A stretch of DNA of 64,000 nt from Pelagomonas calceolata (Eukaryota; Sar; Pelagophyceae; Pelagomonadales; Pelagomonadaceae), in NCBI GenBank assembly GCA_918797485.1, contig CAKKNE010000002.1:3314501-3378500 (forward strand), given 5' to 3'. Positions 17,999 through 26,934 of this stretch are shown in pieces. Every line of letters starts with the position of its first letter. The stretch's first letter is position 1. The notes under the pieces are model-generated. The model did no database searches, had not been told where the DNA came from, and worked only from the letters and a program-made list of their open reading frames with translations. A program made the position numbers and the translations under genes.

Positions 17999-18295
17999 CG
18001 GAGTGCAAGCTTAGCACAGTGCAGCGTGCGCGGCTTTCGTTTTGCAAAAGCAATCGCCGCAACAGGCGTCGTCCGTGATCACGCGCACGCCTCGGCTCTG
18101 TCCCGTACTCGTGTGCTGCGCACTGCACAGCTCTGGGGCATCTCCAAAAAGCTTGGGGACAGCTCCAGCATCGCTGGTGCCAAACGCAGCGTAGAACGGC
18201 AGCCGTTTCGCGCATTTGCGGGAGGCAAAACGCATCGAACGTGACCGGCGAAGCGTCACCGGCAGCTTTCGCGCAGCGGTGAGCCCAGGCAGCAA

Positions 18296-19030
18296 ATGGA
18301 GCCGCCCGACGCATCATCCGCGAATGCGAGGAACGCGGCCGTGGCCGCCGCGCTGCGCGGCGGCCTGCCGCCGGCGCCGCCCGCGGCGCCGGCCGCGGAA
18401 CCTAGCGATGAACCGCAAAGCGGGCCCACGGACGTCGAGCGCATCGCGGCGCAATTAGGCTATGATCTCTGCTCCGACGAGGACGACAGCGATGACGAGG
18501 GCTGCCCGCGGGCGCCCGCCGACGCGCAGTTGGAAGCGTGGGCGCGCGAGGAGGCCCAGCTCGACGGGCCCGCGACGACGGCGAGCGAAATCCTCGAGGC
18601 CCCGCCGCCGCCGTTGCTGGCGGAGCTGGCCGTCTCTCCAACAACGCCGCTGACGCGCGTCGGCCACGTCGAGGGCTTCGCGGAGGAGGGCCGCGCCGTT
18701 TTAATCAGAGGTCTGTCGGAGCAGCGGGCCGTCGTCGAGGGCACGGCGCTGTTTTTAGAAGATCGGCGGCCGCTGGGCTGCGTCTCGGAATTGTTCGGGC
18801 CCGTGGCCGAGCCCTTTTACCTGCTGCGTTTGCGGGAGGGCGACGCGCCGCGCGTCCAGGCCTACGCGTCCATGGGCGCCGTCGCCTTCGCTCCGTCGGA
18901 CCGCATTCAACTCGTCGCGCCGGAGGCGCTCGACACGCGCGGCCGCGACGGCGGCGGCGAGTCCGACGCGGACCAGGAGTTCTCGGACGACGAGGCGCAG
19001 GCGGCGGCGCTGGCTAAGGTGGTGATCTAG
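18296..19030 (+). CDS. NAF1: H/ACA snoRNP assembly factor NAF1-like
   Basis: 244 aa. The central domain (about 110-210) is the Gar1/Naf1 six-stranded barrel: VGHVEGFAEEGRAVLIRG, EGTALFLEDRRPLGCVSELF, GPVAEPFYLLRL, followed by the expected short helix-strand. NAF1 binds the CBF5/dyskerin subunit during H/ACA RNP assembly and is replaced by GAR1 in the mature particle. The N-terminal region is acidic and low-complexity (SDEDDSDDEG) and the C-terminus is acidic (SDADQEFSDDEAQ), which fits NAF1 rather than GAR1, since GAR1 has Arg-Gly tails. The protein is shorter than yeast NAF1. Confidence 0.85.
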   Translation: MEPPDASSANARNAAVAAALRGGLPPAPPAAPAAEPSDEPQSGPTDVERIAAQLGYDLCSDEDDSDDEGCPRAPADAQLEAWAREEAQLDGPATTASEILEAPPPPLLAELAVSPTTPLTRVGHVEGFAEEGRAVLIRGLSEQRAVVEGTALFLEDRRPLGCVSELFGPVAEPFYLLRLREGDAPRVQAYASMGAVAFAPSDRIQLVAPEALDTRGRDGGGESDADQEFSDDEAQAAALAKVVI

Positions 19031-19115
19031 TGCGTGTTGCCGTTCGGGACCCCACGCCGCCGACGCGACGTCGTCGTGCCGGGGTTTGGGCTCGTTTGGG
19101 TGCGTATAACGCGGG

Positions 19116-19141
19116 GCTAGTGTGTTACATGCCACGCTAGC
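19116..19141 (+). repeat. Dispersed promoter palindrome, copy 7
   Basis: A 26-bp TGTGTTAC-type copy with complete GCTAG/CTAGC ends, 164 bp upstream of the PDH-E2 start. Confidence 0.75.
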
Positions 19142-19304
19142 TGTGGATTGAACTTCCGCAAAAACGTGCAAAAAGCAAACCTTAGGGAGGGAGTTGTGCA
19201 AGGCCCGCTCACTGGACGTATTCTTGGCAGCTGCGCGTCGTGCATTTATATAACCGCTGGGCTATTGAGCAAGGAGCAAGCAGCGAGGCTGGACTAAAAA
19301 GACG

Positions 19305-20954
19305 ATGAGGCTCGCCGCGCTGTGGTGCGGCGCGAGCGCCCTCGTGGTGCGCCAGCAGCCGACGCGACGGCGGTTGAGAATAGCGCCGCGCATGGCCGTG
19401 AGCGAGATCGCGATGCCGGCGCTCTCGTCGACGATGACGTCCGGGCGCGTGGTGAGCTGGCTCGTCGGCAAGGGCGACAAGGTCGAGGCGGGGGACCCCG
19501 TCATGGTCGTCGAGAGCGACAAGGCGGACATGGAGGTCGAGTCCTTCGAGGAGGGCTACGTCGCGGCGATCGTCGTCGACGAGGGCAGCGACGCGGACGT
19601 CGGCGTGGCCGTGGGCTACCTGGCGGAGACGGCCGAGGAGGCCGCGGCCTTCGAGCCCGGCGCGGCGCCGGCGGCCGCGGCGCCCGCGGCGGCGGCGGCG
19701 CCGGCCGGCGACGCGCCCGAAAGCGTATCAGTGACGATGCCGGCGCTGTCGTCGACGATGACGAGCGGCACGATCGTGAGCTGGCTCAAAAATGTTGGAG
19801 ACAAGGTCGAGGCCGGCGACCCCGTCATGGTCGTCGAGAGCGACAAGGCCGACATGGAGGTCGAGAGCTTCGACGAGGGCTACGTGGCCTCCATCCTGGT
19901 GGACGAGGGGTCGGAGGCGGACGTCGGCGCCGTCGTGGCGCTCCTCGCGCCCGACGAAGCTTCTATTGCAGAAGTCGCGGCCTTCGGCGCGCCGGGCGCG
20001 GCGGCCGCCGCGCCGGCGCCGGCGCCGGCGCCGGCCCCGGCGCCCGCAGCCGCGCCCGCCGCCTCATCTTCGTCGTCGGGCTGGGTCGCGACGCCCGGCG
20101 CGACGACCGCCACACCGAAGGCTCGCAAGCTTGCCAAATCGAAGAACCTCGACCTGGCGACCGTCGCCGGCACGGGGCGGTTCGGGCGCGTGACCGAGGC
20201 CGACGTCGAGCAAGCCTTGGGCATCGCGAAGCCCAAGAAGGTTGAGTTGGTGCCCGCGGTGGCCGGTGAGGCGGCCGCCCCGCTGGGCTCGGTCCCGATG
20301 ACGGGCATGCAGCAGGCCATCGCCAAGAACATGGAGGCTACGCTGTCTGTGCCTGTTTTTAGGGTCACGAAGACCGTGGCCACGGACGCCTTCGACGCGC
20401 TGTACCAAAAACTCAAGCCGGACGGCGTGACGGTGTCCGCTTTGTTAGCTAAGGCCTGCGCCATCGCTTTGGTGAAGACGCCGCTCATCAACGCGGCCTA
20501 CGGTGCGTCTGGTACGATCGATTACAACGACCACGTGAACGTGGCGCAAGCGGTGGCACTAGATGGCGGCCTCATCACCCCTACCTTGAGGGATGCCGAC
20601 AAGCTATCCCTCACGGACCTCTCGGCGGCCTGGAAGGATTTGGTGGGCAAAGCGAGAAGTGGCTCCCTCAAGCCCGAGGAGTACCAGACCGGTACTTTTA
20701 CGATAAGCAACCTGGGGATGTTCGACGTGGCCCAGTTCGACGCCATCCTGCCGCCGGGCCAAGGGGCGATATTGGCCATCGCGTCCAGCAAGGTCGTGCC
20801 CATCCCCATGCCCGGCGCGGCTCTCGGTGTGGGGCTCCAGAAGCAGATGACGGTGACGATCACGTGCGACCACCGCATCATCTCGGGCGCCGACGCGGCG
20901 GCCTTCCTCAAGGACTTCGCGGCGGCCGTCGAGAACCCCCAGTCCCTGGTTTAA
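19305..20954 (+). CDS. Dihydrolipoamide acetyltransferase (PDH E2), plastid-type
   Basis: 549 aa. Two lipoyl domains (about 28-105 and 145-222) each carry the lipoylated Lys in VESDKADMEVESF; their DNA is highly similar, consistent with a domain duplication. Ala/Pro linkers follow each. The E3-binding domain is at about 265-300 (TPKARKLAKSKNLDL, GRFGRVTEADVE). The catalytic domain ends with TCDHRIISGADAAAFLKDF; the catalytic His and the Gly-Ala are kept, and Ser replaces the Asp of mitochondrial DHRxxDG, as in plastid-type E2. It makes acetyl-CoA for fatty-acid synthesis if plastidial. The N-terminus has a signal-like segment (MRLAALWCGASALVV) and an Arg-rich stretch. The gene is intron-free. 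Confidence 0.92.
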   Translation: MRLAALWCGASALVVRQQPTRRRLRIAPRMAVSEIAMPALSSTMTSGRVVSWLVGKGDKVEAGDPVMVVESDKADMEVESFEEGYVAAIVVDEGSDADVGVAVGYLAETAEEAAAFEPGAAPAAAAPAAAAAPAGDAPESVSVTMPALSSTMTSGTIVSWLKNVGDKVEAGDPVMVVESDKADMEVESFDEGYVASILVDEGSEADVGAVVALLAPDEASIAEVAAFGAPGAAAAAPAPAPAPAPAPAAAPAASSSSSGWVATPGATTATPKARKLAKSKNLDLATVAGTGRFGRVTEADVEQALGIAKPKKVELVPAVAGEAAAPLGSVPMTGMQQAIAKNMEATLSVPVFRVTKTVATDAFDALYQKLKPDGVTVSALLAKACAIALVKTPLINAAYGASGTIDYNDHVNVAQAVALDGGLITPTLRDADKLSLTDLSAAWKDLVGKARSGSLKPEEYQTGTFTISNLGMFDVAQFDAILPPGQGAILAIASSKVVPIPMPGAALGVGLQKQMTVTITCDHRIISGADAAAFLKDFAAAVENPQSLV

Positions 20955-21164
20955 GTAAGTCGCTACATCATATCGTTCCCCGTAGTGCCTCGGGCGAAGG
21001 GCGAGATCGACGAGATCGTCGCGCCAAGGTCCTGCCAAGGACGAGATCGTCGAGTCCAGGCAAGGTAGAGATCGTCGAGTCCAGGCAAGGGCGAGATCGA
21101 GGGCTCCGCGGACTTCTCCGCGGTTTCAGGCAGATAGACTACAAATGTATGTTACAGTATTCTC
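20955..21164. repeat. Short tandem GAGATCG/GTCCAGGCAAGG repeats
   Basis: Between about 21000 and 21100 the words cgagatcgtcg and agtccaggcaagg recur three to four times in tandem-like order (for example 21042-21064 and 21065-21089). They lie between two convergent genes and may form the 3' UTR of the E2 gene. Confidence 0.5.
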
Positions 21165-21764
21165 TCAGTCCTCCGAACAGAGGGCGTCGAGGACGAGTTG
21201 CGCCACGGCCCGCGTGGCCTCGAGGCGCGCGTGGACGGCCGCGGCGCAGAGCGGCACGGCGCCGCACTCCGGGTCGAGCGGTGACCCCCGCGCCGCCCCG
21301 CGCACGGCGCCCGCGAGGTCGTCGGCGACGTCGGCGAGCTGCTCGTCGACGGTGTCGAACGCCCGCACGAGCGCCGCGGCGCGCGCGCCCGCCGCGGCCC
21401 GCCGCGTCGCCGCGTCGGCGGCGTCCGCCCAGAGGCCCGTGGCGGCGGCGCCCGAGGGCAGGTCGCGGCCGCGCCGCGCCGCCGCGTCGAGCGCCTCGGA
21501 GACGCCGGCGAGCTTGCCCGCGAGGCGCCGCGCGGCCGGGCCGGCCGTGTGCTCCGTCCACCGCCCGAGCGCGCAGACGAAGACGCGCTGCGCCTCGAGC
21601 ATGTCCGCCGCCAGCGCGGACAGCTCGGGCGTGCGCAGGTTGAGCGCCCTGGTGCCCTTCAGCAGCTCCGTGGCCGCGCCGGACTCGCGCAGGCAGAGCA
21701 GTTGGAGCTGGTCGTAGGCCGTGTCATCTGGCACCGCGGCGTCCATGCACGGCGGCGCCGGCAC
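21165..21764 (-). CDS. Hypothetical helical protein, Ala/Arg-rich
   Basis: 199 aa, predicted mostly alpha-helical, with no recognised domain. Heptad-like segments (ELSALAADMLEAQRVFVCAL, AFDTVDEQLADVADDLAGAV) suggest a helical bundle, and two Cys sit near the C-terminus. The ATG at 21764 is followed by MPAPPCMDAA; Met 7 is an alternative. Both antisense frames are also open because of high GC, so coding status rests on the sensible amphipathic pattern. Confidence 0.5.
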   Translation of the reverse strand: MPAPPCMDAAVPDDTAYDQLQLLCLRESGAATELLKGTRALNLRTPELSALAADMLEAQRVFVCALGRWTEHTAGPAARRLAGKLAGVSEALDAAARRGRDLPSGAAATGLWADAADAATRRAAAGARAAALVRAFDTVDEQLADVADDLAGAVRGAARGSPLDPECGAVPLCAAAVHARLEATRAVAQLVLDALCSED

Positions 21765-22380
21765 ACCACCCTCCGTGTGCCGGGCCGGGGAGACGAGGCA
21801 AGTCGCAATGGTTGCGGCAGTTGTTGCTCACCCGCCGGTCTGGCGTGCGTGAGCGAGTAGCTTTGGGCTGGCGCTTTTGCACCACGCGTGCGTGAGCACT
21901 TAGCTTAGGCCTTGCGCTTTTGCACCACCTAGGGAGCAGCAGGCGCACAAGGCGGCTGATTAAGCGCAGAGCTCGCGGTCTTGCACCACTGCCGCGATTC
22001 TACGGCGCGGCGGGTGTGTGCGAAGTGTCTGGCGCCTGCTGCTTGCAAATGCGTGCAGCAGGAGGCCGAGGAAGGCTTTAATTACGGGCACAGAGCTGGT
22101 GAGTTTGGCACGGAGGTGGCCGTCTCGACCGCAACTTCGACCCGCCTTTAACATGCCCCAGCACTTCTTCCTACACGTGGGAGGACCTGTGGTAGGTTTC
22201 AAGCTCGTTCTTTCGGCTCCGGCCACCAAATCTGCTTTTGGTACAGGCAAATCAACGGCGCGTATTCTCGCCTCTGAGCAGCCGAAATAGCAGCCGAAAT
22301 AGCTCGCCGCGCGACGCTGCGGTACCTTCTTAAGCTTCTTAGCCCAAATCGTCTGGCTTAAGGGGCAGCCTTACCTAAAG
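21765..22380. other. Divergent spacer
   Basis: A 616-bp region upstream of both the helical protein and the kelch gene. It has a 14-bp direct repeat (agcagccgaaatag, twice, 22278-22305) and CTTTTGCACCAC repeated at 21866 and 21917. There is no dispersed palindrome and no convincing ORF. Confidence 0.5.
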
Positions 22381-23667
22381 ATGCCAACCACCCGGGCCAC
22401 GCTCCTCTCCCTCTCAGAGGACGCCCTCCGCCGCGCGCTGGCCCATGTGCCCCTGCAGCACCACGGCGCGCTGGCGCAGACCTGCAAGCGCCTCCGGGCC
22501 GTCAAGCAGGCGACGCGGTTCCGCCGCGAACGCGCGAACAGCGGCTGCGAGGAGTCCGTGCTCATCGTGACGGGCGGCTCGGACGCGCGCGACGACACGT
22601 GGAACGAGCATACATTCGTGCTCCAGGCCGACGGGACGTGGCGCGCGCGGCTCGCGCAAAACCCGAACCCGCTCCTGAAAATGCCGCGCGCGGCGCGGGC
22701 GGTCCGGGAGATGGACCTCGTGTCGGGCGACGGCGGCTCCCACGCGGTCGCGAACGGCGAGCTCTTCGTCGTGGGCCCGGTCGTCATGTGCGGCATGCCC
22801 TCGGCCTCGCTGGCGGTGTACGACGTCGCCGGCGATTGCTGGCGCGACAGCTACGCGCACGCGCGGCGGTCGCGGCGCAACGCGGTGGCCTGCCCGCCGC
22901 CCCCGCACGCCACGGCCGCGGCGGCGATCGGCTTTGCGGGCGGAGACTTCCTCGTGGTGGCCGGCGGCGAGTCTGACGAGCTCGCCGTCGTGGAGGACGA
23001 CGAAGAGGGATTTCTGGGGTGCAACCTCGCGATCTCGGCGCGCTGCATGGCGTTCAACGTGTACGCGCGCGAGTGGGCTTACGTGGAGGACATGCCCCTG
23101 GGCGTGGCGCACGCGGCATCCGCCGTCGTGGGCTCCAAACTCTATGTGGCCGGCGGCGTGTTTACGGAGGGTCTGGAGGAAGGATTGGAGGACGAAAGCG
23201 ACCAGCTGCAGATCTTCGACGGCGTCGCCTGGACGAGCGAGAAGATCGAACTGCCGTCGTTCGGGCAAGACGGGTCCTTCGGGCTGTTCCCGGGGTGCGC
23301 CTGCGGCGCGGCGTGGAACGGTGAGCTCGTCGTCGTGTGCGGCGGCAGCCGCGAGCACGAGATCGTGCCGGGTGGCGACGACGACGAGGAGCCGCAGTTT
23401 GAATTGGTGGAGGCCCTCCCTCGGACCTACGCCTACGACGTGGAGGCCCGGACCTGGCGCGCGCTCCCGGCGCTCCCGGAGATGCGCGACGGCTTCTCCG
23501 TCGCGGCGCACCGGGGCGACCTCTACGTCGTCGGCGGCGTCTCCGACGCGGCGTGCCCGCCGCTCGTCCTGCGCGCGGGCGCCGCCGCCTGGGCGCCCGT
23601 CCCCGGCGCGCCCGACGAGCTGGGCGCGCTCGAGCGGCCGGCGCTCGCGAGCGTGGTGCTGGGGTAG
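22381..23667 (+). CDS. F-box/kelch-repeat protein
   Basis: 428 aa. Residues about 8-45 (LLSLSEDALRRALAHVPLQH, ALAQTCKRLRAV) match an F-box, the SKP1-binding module of SCF ubiquitin ligases. The rest is a kelch beta-propeller. At least five blades show the G-G then W pattern: VLIVTGG...WR, FLVVAGGE...W, LYVAGGV...W, LVVVCGG...W and LYVVGGV...W. In several blades acidic insertions (VVEDDEEG, GGDDDEEPQ) lengthen the loops. It is likely an SCF substrate adaptor; the substrate is unknown. The ATG at 22381 is directly upstream of the F-box. Confidence 0.8.
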   Translation: MPTTRATLLSLSEDALRRALAHVPLQHHGALAQTCKRLRAVKQATRFRRERANSGCEESVLIVTGGSDARDDTWNEHTFVLQADGTWRARLAQNPNPLLKMPRAARAVREMDLVSGDGGSHAVANGELFVVGPVVMCGMPSASLAVYDVAGDCWRDSYAHARRSRRNAVACPPPPHATAAAAIGFAGGDFLVVAGGESDELAVVEDDEEGFLGCNLAISARCMAFNVYAREWAYVEDMPLGVAHAASAVVGSKLYVAGGVFTEGLEEGLEDESDQLQIFDGVAWTSEKIELPSFGQDGSFGLFPGCACGAAWNGELVVVCGGSREHEIVPGGDDDEEPQFELVEALPRTYAYDVEARTWRALPALPEMRDGFSVAAHRGDLYVVGGVSDAACPPLVLRAGAAAWAPVPGAPDELGALERPALASVVLG

Positions 23668-24035
23668 CGGCTCTAACGGTGTGTATATACTATATTTAAC
23701 ATAGTTGCGCGCTATCTGTGCGTGGGATAGCCACAACAGGCCGCTTTTGCGATTCCTAGTATGTCAAGAAACGCTAGCGTGCTGCGCCTCTCTCCGGAGA
23801 GAGCTCCGAGAGTGCTGTGCTCTCTCGAGAGGCAGAGCCGATAGAGGTGCCGGCCTCGAGTCGCGACTGACGGGGGCGCTCGCGGCGGCATTTTGGCATG
23901 TGACCGAGCTGCAGCTGCTAGTTTTGCATCCAACCTGCAGTGACCTCATTTGCTTGCTGCATACATCCGCAGAGCTAGCGCGAACCGTTGCAGAGAGCTG
24001 CAGAGTGCTGCCATTGCAGCACTCACAAGAAACAC
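23668..24035. other. 5' region of the PHD/base-modification gene
   Basis: A 368-bp spacer. It has a TATA-rich patch next to the kelch stop (tgtatatactatattt, 23682-23697), one dispersed palindrome (23755-23778) and a cluster of TGCAG/CTGCA words (23984-24022) just before the start codon. Confidence 0.5.
23755..23778 (+). repeat. Dispersed promoter palindrome, copy 8
   Basis: TATGTCA-type 24-bp copy about 258 bp upstream of the PHD gene start. Confidence 0.6.
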
Positions 24036-26831
24036 ATGGCCCACCTCGTCGGCAAGCGCATCGAAGTCTACTGGGACGGCGACGCGCGCTTCTACAAGGG
24101 ACGCGTGGCGCGCTACGCGCCGCGCACGGGCCGCCACGAGGTCGCCTACGACGACGACGAGACGGAGTGGCTGCGGCTGGACCGGGCGCGGCACCGCTTC
24201 GTGGACGGCGGCGGGTCCCGCTACACGATCGAGTGGGAGTGGGCCGACGAGAAAGCGCAAGGTGCGCACGCGGCGGCCGTCGCGCAGCTCGTCGCCGCCG
24301 TCGGCGCGACGCCTCAGGTCGCATCAACCTACCTCGACGCGCACGGCTCGCCCGAGGCCGCCGCCGAGCGCTACCTGCGCGACCGCGACGGCGACCGGCC
24401 GCGGCGCGCGGCGCGCGGCGCGGCGCCGAAGCGCGAGCCGGCGACGCCGCCGCGGCGCCCGGCGAAGCGGCGGCGGGCCGACAAGGGCGCGGCCGCCGGC
24501 ACCAAGGCGACGGTCGACGACGACGAGGCCGCGCCCCTGGTCCAGGGCGTCGACGACGAGTGGGCCGACTGGCGCGGCTGCGTTTGCGGCGGCAGCTACT
24601 ACGGCGAGATGGTCGCGTGCGAAGGCGGCTGCGACAACTGGTTCCACTTCGCTTGTGTGGGTCTGACGCGCTTACCGCGCGGCGAGTGGCTCTGCCAAGA
24701 CTGCAAGACGAAGAAGAAGCCGAAGAAGCGCCGCGTCGAGAAGCAGCCGGAGCCGCTCCCGCCCCCTCCGGCCGAGGCGACGGCCGGCGACGCGGCGCTC
24801 GCGCGGCGCCTCGCGGCCGACGCCCGCCCGCTGCGGCGCGGCCGGTCCGCGACGCAGCCTAAAGCCGAGGACGCCGGCTGGTGCATCTGTGGCGGTTCTG
24901 GAGAAGGCGCCATGGTGCGCTGCGACGACGCGAGTTGCGCCCTCGGCCGCGGCTGGTTCCACTTCGCCTGCGTCGGGCTCGCGGAGGAACCACGGGGCCG
25001 GTGGCTCTGCCCCGAGTGCCGGCCGGCGGCGCCGGTTCAAAAGCGGCGGCGCGAGCGCCACTGCTGGTGCGACCGGCCCGACGACGGCCGGCCCATGGTC
25101 GAGTGCTCAATTGGAAATTGTCCGCGGCCGTGGCACCACTTCGCTTGCGTGGGGCTCGCAAATGAGGTCCCCGACAATTGGGCGTGCGCCGCGTGCGAGC
25201 GGTCGAGCGAGACGCGGGTCCGGTCCGCGATCGTCGAGTGTGGCCGGGATCTTGTGAAACGCGCCGCCGTCGAGTTCGCGCGGCGATCGTGTGGCGCCGC
25301 GCTGGCGGACGTCGTCTACACGGTGCACCGCGGCCGCGCGGGCGGCTGCCGCTGGCGCGCGCCCGAGCGCGACGACACGGAGATTGGCGAACGGGCGGCG
25401 GCGCGCGAGTGCCTCACGGCATTATTATGGGCCGCCTCGCTGCGCGGCACGCCGCCGGGGCCCGCCTTCGACGCCGAGGTCGGCTCCTTCGCGCGCGTCG
25501 CGCGCCTCGGGCCGCACCGCCATTCCCAGAGGCCGGCGCCCTTAAAAGCCGTCGTCCGGTCACCGCGGGGCCTCGTGCTCTTCCGGGCTCCCTCGGACTA
25601 CGCCGCGGCCTTCGGGGTGACGTGCCACGCGCGCGAGCACTTTTTGCAGTTGCAAGGCGCGGCTCCGCGCACTACCTCGTCGTCGCGGCGCGCGCTCCAG
25701 GTGCGGCCGGCCTTCCCCGACGCCGCGCGCGCGCCGCCGTCGGATTTAACGATGCGCTTCCTGGACATGCTCCGCGCGCGCGACTCCATAAGAATCCAGA
25801 AGGCCGCCGGCGCGCCGTGGCCCTGGTCCGGAGACGACGTGTTGAACTGCCACAAGTTCACGAACGTGAAGAGAGAGCACGACCGCGTGACGGCGTGGCT
25901 GCGGGCCCACTGGACCGAGCCACACGCCGACGCCGACGCCGCGACCGTGCTATTCAACTGCGGCGTCTTCCGGACCTTCGGGACCGTCGCCTTCGCCGAG
26001 GCCCTGGGCTGGACCCACTCTCTAGATGAGTGGGACGCCGCCAAGGCGCGCGCGGCGGCGGTCGCGTGCTGGCGCGGCGGCCGCCACGCGTTCACGCGGG
26101 CCTACTGCCGGCCGCGGTTCAACGCGGAGCGGCGGCGGGGCGACGCCGGCGCCCGGCCGCCCGTCGATGTGTATGATGGCGCTATTCGCATCCTGGCGGC
26201 GCTGCGCGGGGAATGCCACAACGTGATGGACCGGGGCGGGTCGTGGCGCGCGGTCTGTACCCGACTCCGACGCGTCGCGGGGTTTGGGGGGAGCGGCTTC
26301 ATGGCCAAGGAGGTCCTGCACGACGCCATGGGCTGGGCGTCGGTGCGGGCATTGGTCCGCGACGCCGGCGACTGGACGCCGCCGGGGCCCGGCGCGCGGC
26401 GCGGCCTGAACCGGCTCCACGGGCGCGCGCTTGATTTAGGAGCTCTGGCGCCGGCCGACTCGCCGGGCGAGGCGCGGTTTATCAAAGAGATGGGGCTGCT
26501 CCTTGGGGCTTTACGAGACTCTGACCGCGCGTTCTGCAGTTCGTTGGAACTCGACATCCACGACGTGCAGTTCCAGCTCTGCGAGTACGACAAGTACTGC
26601 CGCGCCGCGGGCGAAGGACGCGGCCACGTCCCGCCGTACCGGCCGTGCGCGGCGCTCTTCGCCGGCGGGGCCGCGCCGCCGGGCCTCGAGCTCCGCCCAT
26701 TGTCGGAGGAGTGGCACGCGCTCCGGCCCGCGCGGCCAGCGTCGCCGACGGACGAGGCCGCGACGTCCCGCGACGGCGACGACGACGACGACCTCGTCGA
26801 GGGCGACGGCGACGTGCCCATGGAAGTGTAA
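24036..26831 (+). CDS. Tudor-UBA-3xPHD protein with HMUDK_hel/aGPT-Pplase-type domain
   Basis: 931 aa from ATG 24036; ATG 23988 adds 16 unlikely residues. Order: a Tudor/chromo-like barrel (1-60; VGKRIEVYWDGDARFYKGRV), a UBA-like helix triplet (about 75-112), a basic linker, three PHD fingers with C4-H-C3 ligands (about 181, 283 and 342, each ending in a W-x-C-x-x-C), an uncharacterised region (390-565), then a long C-terminal domain (about 570-880). That last domain matches, from memory, the helical domain class named 5-hmdU DNA kinase helical / alpha-glutamyl-putrescinyl-thymine pyrophosphorylase: RARDSIRIQKAAGAPWPW, FTNVKREHDRVTAWL, LFNCGVFRTFGT, GSGFMAKE, GPGARRGLN and LCEYDKYCR. Phage relatives act on hypermodified thymine. 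Chromatin-guided DNA base modification or recognition is inferred. Confidence 0.8.
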   Translation: MAHLVGKRIEVYWDGDARFYKGRVARYAPRTGRHEVAYDDDETEWLRLDRARHRFVDGGGSRYTIEWEWADEKAQGAHAAAVAQLVAAVGATPQVASTYLDAHGSPEAAAERYLRDRDGDRPRRAARGAAPKREPATPPRRPAKRRRADKGAAAGTKATVDDDEAAPLVQGVDDEWADWRGCVCGGSYYGEMVACEGGCDNWFHFACVGLTRLPRGEWLCQDCKTKKKPKKRRVEKQPEPLPPPPAEATAGDAALARRLAADARPLRRGRSATQPKAEDAGWCICGGSGEGAMVRCDDASCALGRGWFHFACVGLAEEPRGRWLCPECRPAAPVQKRRRERHCWCDRPDDGRPMVECSIGNCPRPWHHFACVGLANEVPDNWACAACERSSETRVRSAIVECGRDLVKRAAVEFARRSCGAALADVVYTVHRGRAGGCRWRAPERDDTEIGERAAARECLTALLWAASLRGTPPGPAFDAEVGSFARVARLGPHRHSQRPAPLKAVVRSPRGLVLFRAPSDYAAAFGVTCHAREHFLQLQGAAPRTTSSSRRALQVRPAFPDAARAPPSDLTMRFLDMLRARDSIRIQKAAGAPWPWSGDDVLNCHKFTNVKREHDRVTAWLRAHWTEPHADADAATVLFNCGVFRTFGTVAFAEALGWTHSLDEWDAAKARAAAVACWRGGRHAFTRAYCRPRFNAERRRGDAGARPPVDVYDGAIRILAALRGECHNVMDRGGSWRAVCTRLRRVAGFGGSGFMAKEVLHDAMGWASVRALVRDAGDWTPPGPGARRGLNRLHGRALDLGALAPADSPGEARFIKEMGLLLGALRDSDRAFCSSLELDIHDVQFQLCEYDKYCRAAGEGRGHVPPYRPCAALFAGGAAPPGLELRPLSEEWHALRPARPASPTDEAATSRDGDDDDDLVEGDGDVPMEV

Positions 26832-26934
26832 TTTGCTAGGACACCTCTTTACCCCCCCCCTTCAAGCTCTACCCATACCCAGGCGCCGGTTGCGAAGCTA
26901 AGCTGCCCTGGCGCCGCCAGGCTCCTACGACCGG

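Noticed and set aside
22414-23736. 440-aa minus ORF antisense to the kelch gene
   Set aside because: The plus frame has clear kelch repeats; the minus frame has none and is His/Arg-rich.
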